Shown: positions 54,534 to 63,384 of the stretch, piece after piece
Layout: each line of letters opens with the position of its first letter
Position numbering within the stretch: the first letter of the stretch is position 1
From: CAYZTY01 sp964444665
GTDB lineage: Bacteria; Planctomycetota; Phycisphaerae; Sedimentisphaerales; CAYZTY01
Direction of reading: 5' to 3'
Assembly: GCA_964444665.1 (NCBI GenBank)
Contig: CAYUIE010000006.1
Span: 123,420-187,419 of the forward strand
DNA length: 64,000 nucleotides
Position numbers and translations under genes: made by a program
The notes under the pieces: generated by a model
Told to the model about the DNA's origin: nothing
The model's input: the letters and a program-made list of their open reading frames with translations, nothing else
The model's database searches: none

Positions 54534-55026
54534 TTTCGTTCCTCCTTTTGCGTTGACCGTTTGCAATTCTGCAAAATTATAGTTTCTTTCTCCTGCCTTC
54601 CTCTGAGAGCTATTTTTAATAATCCTTATCTTACAATTTGGCCGGCCATCCACGAGATGCGCTAGATTGGCTTTCTGTTCCATTAATTTTATCCCTCTTT
54701 CGGATTTTTCTTACTTTTAATTGGCCTTGCTTCCGCAAAAAAAACATTTGTCAAAGAAAACGGCAAAAAAAAGCAGAAGCCTCCTCTCAATATTTTCTGT
54801 TGTATGGAAGCATTGTAGATATTTACTATATCCAGAGGCATTTGTCAAGCTAATTATGGGACGTTTAAGGCCTTTCTTCTTCATTTTGTGGCCCTTTTGG
54901 GGTGGCAGCAAAAGGTCTGAAATGTGCAGGAAGAGCAGAAGGTTGGCCGATATAAAATAAGCGCTATATTCAGGAGGGTGGGTATAGTGCGCTAAAAACG
55001 CAGTTGATTATCGGACGACCGATTAG
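54534..55026. other. intergenic gap, AT-rich
   Basis: No protein-like frame. One possible promoter for the minus-strand dockerin gene is at 54821-54849. Otherwise I see only A- and T-runs. Confidence 0.5.
54821..54849 (-). promoter_or_regulatory. possible promoter of the dockerin gene
   Basis: On the minus strand TTGACA (complement of 54844-54849) with TAAATA 17 bp downstream. The -10 matches weakly and the leader would be about 280 nt. Confidence 0.3.
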
Positions 55027-57456
55027 ATGGCTAAAACGAAGGCGAAAAATACAGAAACGCGGTTAAGGGCACTGCATCTGCTTGGATTTGCGGTGTGTGT
55101 GCTTTTAATTTGCAGTTGTTTGAGCTTCGATATCGGGGATGTGCCGAGCAAGTATGTCTGGCCTCACAATAGTCCGCCGCAGAACTGGTGCGGTACGGCG
55201 GGAGCGTTTGCGGCGTATTATCTGATGTATTATGTCGGTCCAGGTGTGTTTGTGCTGCTGGGCTGTGCGGGCGGTCTTTTAGTGGCAAGGCTGATAGGTA
55301 AAAACATCACTCAGCCGATTCTGCGTTCGGTTGGCCTGGTGCTGCTCACGACTGCAATGTCGACAAGTTACTATTTGCTGTGGCCTCACAGCGGGAACGG
55401 TTTTCCGACAGGGACGGGAGGAGTAATAGGCATCGCAGCGGGTGTCTTTCTGAAGAGTCATATAGCAGCCCTGGGGACCGGCATAGTGTTGGTAAGCACG
55501 TGGATTGTGGGGACGATGTTGCTTGCGGATAGTTTGCTGATTGGTGCAGGGCGGGTTCTGTTGATAGCTTCAGGAGGATTGTTTGGTATTGCCAGGCCGG
55601 CGTGGTCGGCGGCAAAAAGGAGGACCGAGAAGCTCTCGGCGATATGGCGGAGGTTGAGCTCGCGTCAAAAACACTTAGCGTCGCAGGTTAGTGCGGCGGC
55701 AAGGAGCGCTATAATGATTCCAATAAGGCAGCGCGAAAAGAGTATAGTTATTGAAAACAGGCACGCCAGGCCGGTTAAAACAGTAGTGCAGGAAGTAGGT
55801 CCTGCCTCAGCCCACTCCGGCGGTCAGAAGGCAGGTGGACAGCGGTCAGGGTCTTATCAGGCTAAGGAGTATGAAGATTACGAGCTTCCCGGCCTGGAGC
55901 TTCTGGCTGAGCCGGAGCGTGGACTTGGAGCGGTACAGGAGAAAGTCGTAAAGGCCAAGGCCTTTACGGTGGAGAAGCTTCTGGGTGAATTCAGTATAAA
56001 CGCGCGCATTGTTGCGGCGGAAACGGGTCCCGTGATAACAATGTTCGAACTGGAGCTTGCCGCAGGCATCAAGGTTAGTCAGATAAGCAATCTGGCAAAC
56101 GATATTGCTCGTGCGCTTGGGGCGCCGGCGGTGCGGGTTGTTGCGCCTCTTCCGGGCAAGCATACGATAGGGATTGAAGTGCCGAACAGCCAGAAGGAAA
56201 AGGTGCGGATTAAGGATGTTTTGCAACTTGCGGGCAATAGGGTACTGCGGATGCAGATACCGCTGTATCTGGGCAAGGACTCGGCAGGCGAGGCGCTGGT
56301 TACGGATTTGGCGACTATGCCGCATTTGCTTATTGCAGGCACGACGGGTTCGGGTAAAAGCGTTTGTATTAACAGTATTGTAAGCAGTATTCTTCTTACG
56401 AAAAGGCCGGACGAGGTGAAATTGATTCTGCTGGACCCGAAGATGGTGGAGATGACGGCATTTACCGCAGTACCTCATCTTATGTGCCCGATAGTTACGG
56501 AAATAAAGCGTGCGGAGCAGATTCTGGAATGGGCGGCAGTGAAAATGGATGAGCGTTATGCGCTTCTGGCCGAGGCAAAGGTGAAGAATATTGCCGAATA
56601 TAACAGTCTTGGCGCCGAAGAGGTAATAGCGAGATTTGAGCCGGGCAGCCCCGAGGAAGAGGCGCAGATACCGAAGAAGCTGCCGCACATTGTGATAGTC
56701 ATCGACGAACTGGCTGATTTGATGATGACGGCGGCGAAGGAGATAGAGGCGTACGTTGTGCGGCTGGCTCAGAAGAGCCGTGCAATCGGGATACATTTGG
56801 TGCTGGCGACTCAAAGGCCGCAGGCGACGGTTGTAACGGGTCTTATAAAGTCAAACCTTCCGACGCGGATAAGTTTTCGCGTGGCGGCGCGGATGGACAG
56901 CCGGATTATACTCGACCAGAACGGGGCAGAGACATTACTTGGGCAGGGAGATATGCTGTTTCTTCAGCCGGGAACGAGCGACCTGGTGCGTGCGCAGGGT
57001 ACGTTCGTGGATGAGGTTGAAGTTAGACGGATTGTCAAGCACCTTAAGCAGATTGCCGAACCTCAGTTCCATCCGGAGCTTACGCAGATGAACAGGATAG
57101 ACCCGAGCGAGATGGGTAAAGACGAGATGTTCGAGGACGCGGTCAGGATTATCCTGGAGACTCAGCGCGGCAGCGTCTCGCTTTTACAGCGGAGGCTGGG
57201 GATTGGCTATGCGCGTGCGTCGCGGATAATAGAGATGATGGCCGGGATGGGTGTACTGGGCGAGCACAAGGGCAGCCAGGCCAGAGAGGTTATGATGACT
57301 CTGAGTGATTATGAGGCGGTGCGTGAACGGATGCAGGAAGCCCAGGCAGATGAATACGAGAATGAGGCAGAGGGGCGGGAAGAGAGGATAGTGTGCAAAG
57401 AAACGCCCAGAGAAGGGGTGCGCGGATATGCCTCAGTGCAGAGCGAGACTGATTAA
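55027..57456 (+). CDS. ftsK: FtsK/SpoIIIE DNA translocase
   Basis: 809 residues. Four or five membrane segments lie in the first ~190 residues, then a linker and the motor domain with Walker A GTTGSGKSVCIN at about 438-449, Walker B (HIVIVIDELADLMM) and VLATQRPQA. The C-terminal gamma winged helix (LLQRRLGIGYARASRIIEMM) reads polar KOPS-like sequences. It pumps the chromosome through the septum toward XerCD sites. The sequence after the gamma domain is an acidic tail of about 50 residues. Confidence 0.92.
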   Translation: MAKTKAKNTETRLRALHLLGFAVCVLLICSCLSFDIGDVPSKYVWPHNSPPQNWCGTAGAFAAYYLMYYVGPGVFVLLGCAGGLLVARLIGKNITQPILRSVGLVLLTTAMSTSYYLLWPHSGNGFPTGTGGVIGIAAGVFLKSHIAALGTGIVLVSTWIVGTMLLADSLLIGAGRVLLIASGGLFGIARPAWSAAKRRTEKLSAIWRRLSSRQKHLASQVSAAARSAIMIPIRQREKSIVIENRHARPVKTVVQEVGPASAHSGGQKAGGQRSGSYQAKEYEDYELPGLELLAEPERGLGAVQEKVVKAKAFTVEKLLGEFSINARIVAAETGPVITMFELELAAGIKVSQISNLANDIARALGAPAVRVVAPLPGKHTIGIEVPNSQKEKVRIKDVLQLAGNRVLRMQIPLYLGKDSAGEALVTDLATMPHLLIAGTTGSGKSVCINSIVSSILLTKRPDEVKLILLDPKMVEMTAFTAVPHLMCPIVTEIKRAEQILEWAAVKMDERYALLAEAKVKNIAEYNSLGAEEVIARFEPGSPEEEAQIPKKLPHIVIVIDELADLMMTAAKEIEAYVVRLAQKSRAIGIHLVLATQRPQATVVTGLIKSNLPTRISFRVAARMDSRIILDQNGAETLLGQGDMLFLQPGTSDLVRAQGTFVDEVEVRRIVKHLKQIAEPQFHPELTQMNRIDPSEMGKDEMFEDAVRIILETQRGSVSLLQRRLGIGYARASRIIEMMAGMGVLGEHKGSQAREVMMTLSDYEAVRERMQEAQADEYENEAEGREERIVCKETPREGVRGYASVQSETD

Positions 57457-57636
57457 CGTTGGGTGTTGAAAATTGGGCGGGCAGGCACGTCTTTAGTGTT
57501 CACAGGTCTTGGCTCAATTCTGCGAAACTTTAGGGAAATTGACCTGCGCCCTGATTTCAGATATATTGTTGATAGATCGTGGGAAGAAGTTGTGTCTCTA
57601 TAATGTTTTTTAGGCATGGAAGGGAGGTTGGTCCTG

Positions 57637-57921
57637 ATGTGGAAGATGTGTACTATTCCGTGCTGGCCGTTGTCGCCGGCTCTTGGCTGGGGAGTTTTCA
57701 GTGGATTGTTGGTGCTGGCGGGATTTATTCTTTCGATACTGATGTTGATTGATTGTTTGAAACGCAGCCCGTCAGAATTTTCAAATCCTATCACTGAAGA
57801 AGGCAAACACGACAAGAAGATATGGGCCGCGGCGATCTTATTGTCCTTCTGGTGCTATTTTATTGGTGCGATTGTGTATTTTTTTGTCGTGAAGAAGGCT
57901 AGGCCGAAGCCCAAGGAGTGA
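57637..57921 (+). CDS. small PLDc_N-like membrane protein
   Basis: 94 residues from ATG 57637, with GGGAGG upstream. Two hydrophobic helices (GVFSGLLVLAGFILSILMLI and AAAILLSFWCYFIGAIVYFFVV) flank the loop CLKRSPSEFSN, as in the two-helix PLDc_N membrane domain. It lacks a catalytic domain. Function unknown. Confidence 0.6.
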   Translation: MWKMCTIPCWPLSPALGWGVFSGLLVLAGFILSILMLIDCLKRSPSEFSNPITEEGKHDKKIWAAAILLSFWCYFIGAIVYFFVVKKARPKPKE

Positions 57922-58325
57922 AATGAAGGGCGACAGAGTTTTTTTAAAAAAGGCTTGAGAGTTGTGGTTAGAGGGTGTATGGTATAGGGCGCTTTGAGAA
58001 TAGCCCTGTCGCACGGGGTAGAAAGGGAAAGATAAAAGCGAGAAGTCAAAAGTAAAAGGTGAAGACCGGGAACTGGGCGGGTATTTTTGCAGTTGTAGTT
58101 TTTTACTTTAAACTTTGAGCTTTTACTTTATGTGGGGCCGGCAGTATTCGCGGCTTGGCCGGCTCAAGCCTCCGACAGGGCCAAACCGGTCTGCGTTGTG
58201 CAGACACCGCGACTTCTGAAATTGATGATTGATTAATGATAATTGATTATTGAAACGGGGCTTTACTGCCTGCGTTATTGTATAGAAATAATCAATAGTC
58301 AATAATCAATGATTAATTTAATTGT
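57922..58325. other. intergenic region upstream of tRNA-Gln
   Basis: Contains AT-rich long inverted arms (58220-58252 and 58287-58319). No gene is seen. Confidence 0.5.
58220..58319. repeat. AT-rich inverted repeat, MITE-like
   Basis: The left arm (58220-58252) and right arm (58287-58319) are imperfect inverted copies of AATCAATAATCAAT-type sequence, with a loop of about 34 bp. Resembles the 47-bp elements at 23932 and 24549. No transposase is present. Confidence 0.4.
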
Positions 58326-58397
58326 TACCCGGTGGTGTAATAGGTAACACACGAGTTTTTGGTACTCGCATTCCAGGTTCGAGTCCTGGCCGGGTAG
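58326..58397 (+). tRNA. tRNA-Gln (TTG anticodon)
   Basis: A complete cloverleaf: acceptor TACCCGG (58326-58332) with CCGGGTA (58390-58396), D arm GTGT/ACAC, anticodon stem CGAGT/ACTCG around loop TTTTGGT (anticodon TTG), T arm CCAGG/CCTGG with loop TTCGAGT, and a G discriminator. CCA is not encoded. It reads CAA, and CAG by wobble. Confidence 0.93.
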
Positions 58398-58408
58398 TGG
58401 TTCGACGC

Positions 58409-58434
58409 AGTATTCACGGCGGGCCGTGAATACT
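58409..58434. repeat. hairpin after tRNA-Gln
   Basis: Perfect 11-bp arms AGTATTCACGG (58409-58419) and CCGTGAATACT (58424-58434) with a 4-nt loop lie just past the tRNA, without a T-run. It could mark the 3' end of the tRNA transcript. Confidence 0.55.
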
Positions 58435-58497
58435 TTGGGCTTCGACTGAGCTCAGCCGAATGTCCTCACCATTTTGTGTCGAACCATCCTGAGCAAG

Positions 58498-58524
58498 TCC
58501 CGATTTATCGGGACGCGTCGAAGG
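58498..58524. repeat. 27-bp palindromic dispersed element, copy 2
   Basis: Identical over 27 bp to 27516-27542, 31 kb away. It lies between the tRNA and glmU. Confidence 0.7.
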
Positions 58525-58552
58525 GGTGAGCGATAGTTTTTGAGTTTAGATT

Positions 58553-59557
58553 ATGCAGAGAGTCGCAATAATATTAGCGGCAGGTGAAAGCACGCGGATG
58601 GTTACGCGAATGCCTAAGGTGCTGCACGAGGTTTGCGGTCGGCCAATACTGGCGTATGTGCTTGATGCCTGCAGGCAGGCGGGCATTGAGAGAATTTACG
58701 TCGTTGTCGGCTACGGCAAAGAACAGATAATCGAGCGGTTCGACGGCCAGGATGATATTTGCTGGGTCGGGCAGGCCGAGCAGAAGGGTACGGCCCACGC
58801 GGTTATGTGCTGCGAAGAACATTTGGCGCAGTTCGACGGCCAGGTGCTGATACTTTGCGGTGATGGGCCATTGATACGGGCCCAGACGCTGAAGGAGCTG
58901 ATAGAGAAGCACGAAGCAGAGCATTCAGTAGTAACGCTGGCTACGGCGGTTCTTGATAATCCGAGTGGTTATGGGCGTATCATTCGGGATGGTGACGGCA
59001 ATATTCAGGAAATTGTCGAGGAGCGTGACTGCTCCGAAGAGCAGCGGGCAACCAGGGAGGTCAATCTGAGCTATTACTGCTTTGAGAAAAAGATTTTATT
59101 TGAGACTCTGCAGAAGGTCAGGCCGGACAACGTCAAGAATGAGTATTATCTGACAGATGTGATAAGGCTTGTTCTGGAGACGGGCGGCAAGGTCTCTGCC
59201 GTGCAGGCGGTAAGGCAGGCCGATGCAATGAGCATTAACAGCAGAGAGCAGTTGGGCAGAGTTAGCGAGGTTATGCAAAGACGGATTCAACAAAGACTTA
59301 TGAATGAAGGTGTGACCATCGTCAGCCCAGATAATACCTGGATAGATGCGCAGGTGCAAATCGGACAGGATACGGTAGTTGAGCCGTTTACATATATTCG
59401 CGGGGAAGTGGAAATAGGGCGGAATTGCCGGGTCGGGCCTTTTGTTTATTTGACAGAGGGGACGGTTTTGCCGGATAATGTCGCGCTCGGCGAATCATCG
59501 CGAGGCGCCGGCGGGACAGCTGGGGCAGGTATGGGAAAAGCAGGGAAGGCTAAATAA
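58553..59557 (+). CDS. glmU: UDP-N-acetylglucosamine pyrophosphorylase-like protein, shortened GlmU
   Basis: 334 residues. The uridylyltransferase domain is complete (ILAAGESTRMVTRMPKVLH, GDGPLI, VNLSYYCFEKK) and ends with only one or two left-handed beta-helix turns (EIGRNCRVGPFVYL). Canonical GlmU has about 450 residues, with a C-terminal acetyltransferase domain that is missing here. The enzyme would make UDP-GlcNAc from GlcNAc-1-P, and another protein must supply the acetyl transfer. It ends in a Gly/Ala-rich tail (RGAGGTAGAGMGKAGKAK). Its stop overlaps the prs start by one base. Confidence 0.85.
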   Translation: MQRVAIILAAGESTRMVTRMPKVLHEVCGRPILAYVLDACRQAGIERIYVVVGYGKEQIIERFDGQDDICWVGQAEQKGTAHAVMCCEEHLAQFDGQVLILCGDGPLIRAQTLKELIEKHEAEHSVVTLATAVLDNPSGYGRIIRDGDGNIQEIVEERDCSEEQRATREVNLSYYCFEKKILFETLQKVRPDNVKNEYYLTDVIRLVLETGGKVSAVQAVRQADAMSINSREQLGRVSEVMQRRIQQRLMNEGVTIVSPDNTWIDAQVQIGQDTVVEPFTYIRGEVEIGRNCRVGPFVYLTEGTVLPDNVALGESSRGAGGTAGAGMGKAGKAK

Positions 59558-60510
59558 TGTTTTTAAGCGATAGTTTGAAGATATTCAGTGGAACGAGTAA
59601 TCCGGCACTTGCCGAGAAGATTTGCAAATACCTTGGTATTGGTCTGGGCGTCGCAAAGGTCAGTAAGTTTCCCGACAGCGAGAAGATGATAAAGCTGGAG
59701 GATGACGTTCGGGGCCGTGATTGCTTCGTGATTCAATCGACCTGCAGGCCGGTCGACGAGAATTTGGTGGAGCTTCTTATTTTTCTGGATTGCCTCAGGC
59801 GCGCCAGTGCCAGACGTATCACCGCGGTGATACCGTATTTTGGCTATGCCCGGCAGGACCGAAAAGACGAAGGACGTGTTCCCATCACGGCTAAACTAGT
59901 GGCCAATTTGATAACCACCGCGGGAGCCAATCGGCTTCTTGTGGTGGATTTACACGCCCAGCAGGTGCAGGGCTTTTTCGACATACCGGTGGACCATTTG
60001 TTGGCAGAGCCGGTTATATGCCGGTACCTGAAAGAAAAGGAGATAGGAAATCTGACAGTAGTCTCGCCGGACGTAGGCAACAGTAAGACTGCGTCAAGGT
60101 ATGCGGCCAGTCTCGGCGGTCGGTTGGCGATTGTGTATAAGAAGCGATTGTCGGACAGTGAGGTGGAGGCCGAGGAGCTTATCGGAGAGGTTGAAGGCAA
60201 AAACGTGGTGATGTGCGATGATATGATTACAACTGCCGCGACGGTGTGCCGGGCAGCGGAACTTGTCAAGCAAAGGGGGGCAAAAGACGTTTACGTGGGC
60301 GCGACCCATGGCGTCTTTGTGGGTCAGGCGTTAAGCAGGCTGCAGGAGGCGCCTATTTCCGAGTTGATAATTACCGACACGATACCGTTGAATAGGGAAA
60401 TAACTAAGCCGGCGAATATGAAGTTACTGAGTGTAGCGGAGCTTCTTGGTGAGGCGATAAAAAGGATACACAAGAATGAATCGGTCAGCAGCTTGTTTAA
60501 TCAGCGGTGA
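59557..60510 (+). CDS. prs: ribose-phosphate pyrophosphokinase
   Basis: 317 residues. It carries FSGTSNPALAEKI, FPDSEKMIKLEDDVRGRD, YFGYARQDRK (flexible loop), the PRPP loop VMCDDMITTAATV and HGVF. It makes PRPP from ribose 5-phosphate and ATP. The PRPP loop has TAAT where TGGT is common, a mild variation. The ATG overlaps the glmU stop (TAATG), so the two are translationally coupled. Confidence 0.95.
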   Translation: MFLSDSLKIFSGTSNPALAEKICKYLGIGLGVAKVSKFPDSEKMIKLEDDVRGRDCFVIQSTCRPVDENLVELLIFLDCLRRASARRITAVIPYFGYARQDRKDEGRVPITAKLVANLITTAGANRLLVVDLHAQQVQGFFDIPVDHLLAEPVICRYLKEKEIGNLTVVSPDVGNSKTASRYAASLGGRLAIVYKKRLSDSEVEAEELIGEVEGKNVVMCDDMITTAATVCRAAELVKQRGAKDVYVGATHGVFVGQALSRLQEAPISELIITDTIPLNREITKPANMKLLSVAELLGEAIKRIHKNESVSSLFNQR

Positions 60511-60577
60511 TGGCCGAGAGCGTAGTAAATCGGCCAGGCCGATTAAAATTGTAATGATTTTTTGTTGGTGAGCAATT

Positions 60578-61231
60578 ATGGAACGTGTGGAGACATTGAA
60601 AGCGGAACCGAGAAAACAGGCGGGTACGAAACACGCCGTGCAGATTCGCGGGCAGGGGAAAATACCGGTGATTGTCTATGGCCATAAGGAGGAGTCGGTT
60701 GCCATTTCCCTGAATGCGCACGACTTTAACGTGCAGCTTCATCATGGTCGAAGGCTGTTCGATGTGGCTATAGGTGGCAAGAAACAGAAGCTGCTGGTTA
60801 AGGACCTGCAGTATGATCACCTGGGCAAGGAGATTATACATGCGGATTTGATGCGAGTGGATTTGAGCGAGATGGTAAGTGTAACGGTGCCGATTGAACT
60901 GAAGGGTACTGCGGTCGGTACGCATGAGGGCGGTATTGTCGAGGAGCATATTAACCATTTAGAGGTGGAGTGCAGGGTAACGGAGATTCCAGATATTCTA
61001 ACCGTTTCTGTAAAGGATGTAGGTGTGGGTGATGCCTTGCATGCAGGACAGATAGAGTTGCCTGAGGGTGTTAAGCTGGTAAGCGATTCGAGTTTAGTGG
61101 TTGTGACATGTCACCTTGTGGCCGCTGCAAAGACGACGGAAGAGATTGAGGAAGAGATTCCAAGCGCGCCAGAGGTGATTGGCGAAAGAAAGGAAGAGCA
61201 GGCGGAGCCTTCAAAGGACCAATCCGATTGA
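60578..61231 (+). CDS. rplY: 50S ribosomal protein L25 (general stress CTC type)
   Basis: 217 residues, the long two-domain form. The N-terminal 5S-rRNA-binding domain (ETLKAEPRKQAGTKHAVQIRGQGKIPVIVYG) is followed by a C-terminal TL5-like beta domain and an acidic tail. It lies between prs and pth, as in many bacteria. Confidence 0.92.
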   Translation: MERVETLKAEPRKQAGTKHAVQIRGQGKIPVIVYGHKEESVAISLNAHDFNVQLHHGRRLFDVAIGGKKQKLLVKDLQYDHLGKEIIHADLMRVDLSEMVSVTVPIELKGTAVGTHEGGIVEEHINHLEVECRVTEIPDILTVSVKDVGVGDALHAGQIELPEGVKLVSDSSLVVVTCHLVAAAKTTEEIEEEIPSAPEVIGERKEEQAEPSKDQSD

Positions 61232-61242
61232 ACTTCGGTTAA

Positions 61243-61908
61243 ATGAGTATTCGAGACTGGTTGCGAACGTTTAGTGGTACTGGAACCTATTCGACGGACC
61301 GGCAGGGCTGGCCCAGGATGGTTGTCGGGTTGGGAAATCCGGGCAGGAAATACGCCCGAACAAGGCACAATGCCGGTTTCTGGGTAGTGGATACAGTGGC
61401 CGATTTGCTGGGAGTTAAGCTTACCGGAAAGAAGTTTGGAGCAGTGCTTGGTCGCGGCGAATTCGAAGGTAAAAAGTTAATACTGCTTAAGCCGCAAAAG
61501 TTTATGAATCGCAGCGGCGAGGTGGTGAAAGCAGCCATCGGTTTTTACAAGCTTGAGCCGGCGGATATTCTTGTGATAAGTGACGATATGGCTCTTGAGC
61601 CGGGCCGAATGCGAGTACGAGCAAAGGGTTCGGCAGGCGGACATAACGGACTGGCGGATATTATCCGTCATCTGAAAAGCAGCGATTTTGCTCGGTTGCG
61701 AATAGGCATTGGCAAGCCTGCCTCGCCCGGTTTCGGTGGGCGGATGGCGGGCGGAAGTGATGTTCAGCCATGGGAAGATTATGTTTTGACTGGGCCGACG
61801 GACGAAGAAAAGAAATTGCTGGAAAGGTGTGTGCATCGTGCCCACGAAGCTGTTTTATGCTGGCTTGCCCGGGGCGTGGAAGCAGCAATGAATGAGTTTA
61901 ATAGTTGA
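61243..61908 (+). CDS. pth: peptidyl-tRNA hydrolase
   Basis: 221 residues. MVVGLGNPGRKYARTRHNAGFWVVD contains the active-site histidine, and the motifs KFMNRSGEVV, DDMALEPGRMRVRAKGSAGGHNGL and FARLRIGIGKP complete the family. It frees tRNA from drop-off peptidyl-tRNA. The N-terminus has about 20 extra residues before the conserved VGLGNPG. The final residues are short and unremarkable. It starts 11 bp after rplY. Confidence 0.95.
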   Translation: MSIRDWLRTFSGTGTYSTDRQGWPRMVVGLGNPGRKYARTRHNAGFWVVDTVADLLGVKLTGKKFGAVLGRGEFEGKKLILLKPQKFMNRSGEVVKAAIGFYKLEPADILVISDDMALEPGRMRVRAKGSAGGHNGLADIIRHLKSSDFARLRIGIGKPASPGFGGRMAGGSDVQPWEDYVLTGPTDEEKKLLERCVHRAHEAVLCWLARGVEAAMNEFNS

Positions 61909-61953
61909 AATTCGGTGTTGTGATAGGTCGTGATTCCTTTAGGAGGTAGTTGA

Positions 61954-62358
61954 TTGAGTGGCGAAAAAAAGCAACTTTATGAGGCGATGTTCCTTGTGGA
62001 CTCCGCTGTGGCCGTTTCCGATTGGGAAGCGCTCAATGATACAATCAGAAAGATATTAGACCGGAACCGGACCGAGGTAGTCTCGCAGAGGAAATGGGAT
62101 GAGCGTAGGCTGGCTTATAATGTGAAGGGCAAAAGCAGAGGGACGTACATACTGTGCTATTTTCGCGCCGATGGCGAGAGCATTGCCGGCATTGAGAGAG
62201 ATGTCAAGTTGTCTGAGCGAATTATGCGTGTTTTGATTTTACGGGTGATGCCTGGTATGACCGGATCCGGCGAGGAAGAAAGCGCCTCTGAACCGGTGGC
62301 GGCGGTCGAGGAAAAAGGGCCCCAGAAAGCCGAGAAAGGAGCCGAAAAGTCCGGTTGA
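61954..62358 (+). CDS. rpsF: 30S ribosomal protein S6
   Basis: 134 residues from a TTG start that follows TAGGAGGTAG. The motif KLYEAMFLVDSAVA-like opening (QLYEAMFLVDS), WDERRLAYNVKGKSRGTYIL and an acidic C-terminal tail fit S6. It begins the usual rpsF-ssb-rpsR-rplI order. Confidence 0.92.
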   Translation: MSGEKKQLYEAMFLVDSAVAVSDWEALNDTIRKILDRNRTEVVSQRKWDERRLAYNVKGKSRGTYILCYFRADGESIAGIERDVKLSERIMRVLILRVMPGMTGSGEEESASEPVAAVEEKGPQKAEKGAEKSG

Positions 62359-62478
62359 GTATGCCGGGCTTAGGGCAAAACGGCTCGTTTCACGTCGGAA
62401 GATGAAGAGTGAATGTTTTGTGTCGGTGTTCGGTAATCAATAAACGGATCGTTGAAAGCCTATGTGAGGGAAGGAAAG

Positions 62479-62925
62479 ATGGCTGGTTTTAATAAGATTT
62501 TTCTGTTGGGTAATCTTACTCGTGACCCGCAATTGTCTTATATGCCGAGTCAGGCACCTGTGGTTGATTTTGGACTGGCGGTGAATCGGCGCTGGACAGG
62601 GCAGGACGGTAACTCGAGAGAAGAGACGTGTTTCGTGGACTGCAGGGCGTTCGGCAGAAACGCGGAGAATATTAACAAATATTGCCGGAAAGGCCGGCAG
62701 CTTTTTGTAGAAGGCAGATTGACATACGATACCTGGACGGCGCAGGACGGCACAAAGCGTAGCAAGCACAGGATTACAGTGCAGACTTTTCAATTTATCG
62801 GCGGTGCGGCTTCAGGAAGGGCCGGCGAGGCGGGTGCCGGCACGAGCGCTGCGACTGCGGAACAAGATGAGGTGCGATACGAGCCGGAGTCGGCAAAAAA
62901 AAGCGACGATGATATACCGTTCTAA
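62479..62925 (+). CDS. ssb: single-stranded DNA-binding protein
   Basis: 148 residues from ATG 62479, preceded by GGAAGGAAAG; an earlier TTG is possible. It has an OB fold (NKIFLLGNLTRDPQLSY, ETCFVDCRAFGRNAENINKY) and ends with the acidic DDDIPF tail that binds partner proteins. It is an essential replication/repair factor. Confidence 0.95.
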   Translation: MAGFNKIFLLGNLTRDPQLSYMPSQAPVVDFGLAVNRRWTGQDGNSREETCFVDCRAFGRNAENINKYCRKGRQLFVEGRLTYDTWTAQDGTKRSKHRITVQTFQFIGGAASGRAGEAGAGTSAATAEQDEVRYEPESAKKSDDDIPF

Positions 62926-62958
62926 GTAATAAGTGTGGGATTTGAGATTTGAACCCGT

Positions 62959-62985
62959 CCCCGCCGCGGCCCAAAGGCGGCGGGG
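62959..62985. other. GC-rich hairpin between ssb and rpsR
   Basis: CCCCGCCGC (62959-62967) pairs with GCGGCGGGG (62977-62985), a 9-bp stem. No T-run follows, so it is not a plain terminator. Possible attenuator or mRNA processing site. Confidence 0.4.
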
Positions 62986-63037
62986 AGTGAATTCGGAATG
63001 TGAGAGTTGTAATCTGAATCGGAGGTTAAGATAAAAA

Positions 63038-63298
63038 TTGGTGCAAAGAAGAGCCAAACAAAAGGTAATTAGACATAAGGGCGCCGTGAGTATTCGTGAG
63101 CAGACCCAGTGCCGGTTTTGCAGAGAAGGCAAGAAATATATCGACTATAAGAATATCGATACCCTTGGCAAACTGCTGACTAACCGTGGAAAGATATTTT
63201 CTCGGAAGCGCAGCGGTAATTGTGCAAAATGCCAAAGGAAGGTTAAACAGGCGATTAAGCGGGCACGATATATGGCACTGCTGCCGTTCACCTATTAA
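63038..63298 (+). CDS. rpsR: 30S ribosomal protein S18
   Basis: 86 residues from a TTG, with a GTG directly after it as an alternative; GGAGG lies about 12 bp upstream. It has a zinc-ribbon-like pair (CRFCREG, CAKCQRK), the C-plus form of S18, and the core KNIDTLGKLLTNRGKIFSRKRSG. It pairs with S6 in the 30S platform. Confidence 0.93.
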   Translation: MVQRRAKQKVIRHKGAVSIREQTQCRFCREGKKYIDYKNIDTLGKLLTNRGKIFSRKRSGNCAKCQRKVKQAIKRARYMALLPFTY

Positions 63299-63384
63299 AG
63301 TCTTATGCTATAGCTTGGGGATTTGGATGGAAGCGGTAACGGCCGGTTCTGCCACAGGTAAACACGGACAGTGTGGAGACAGAT

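Noticed and set aside
54717..54911. 64-codon minus-strand frame
   Set aside because: Low-complexity Lys/Arg-rich sequence in an intergenic gap without a ribosome-binding site.
55846..56814. 322-codon minus-strand frame inside ftsK
   Set aside because: It is the antisense shadow of ftsK coding sequence, with a composition (His/Arg-rich) typical of such shadows.
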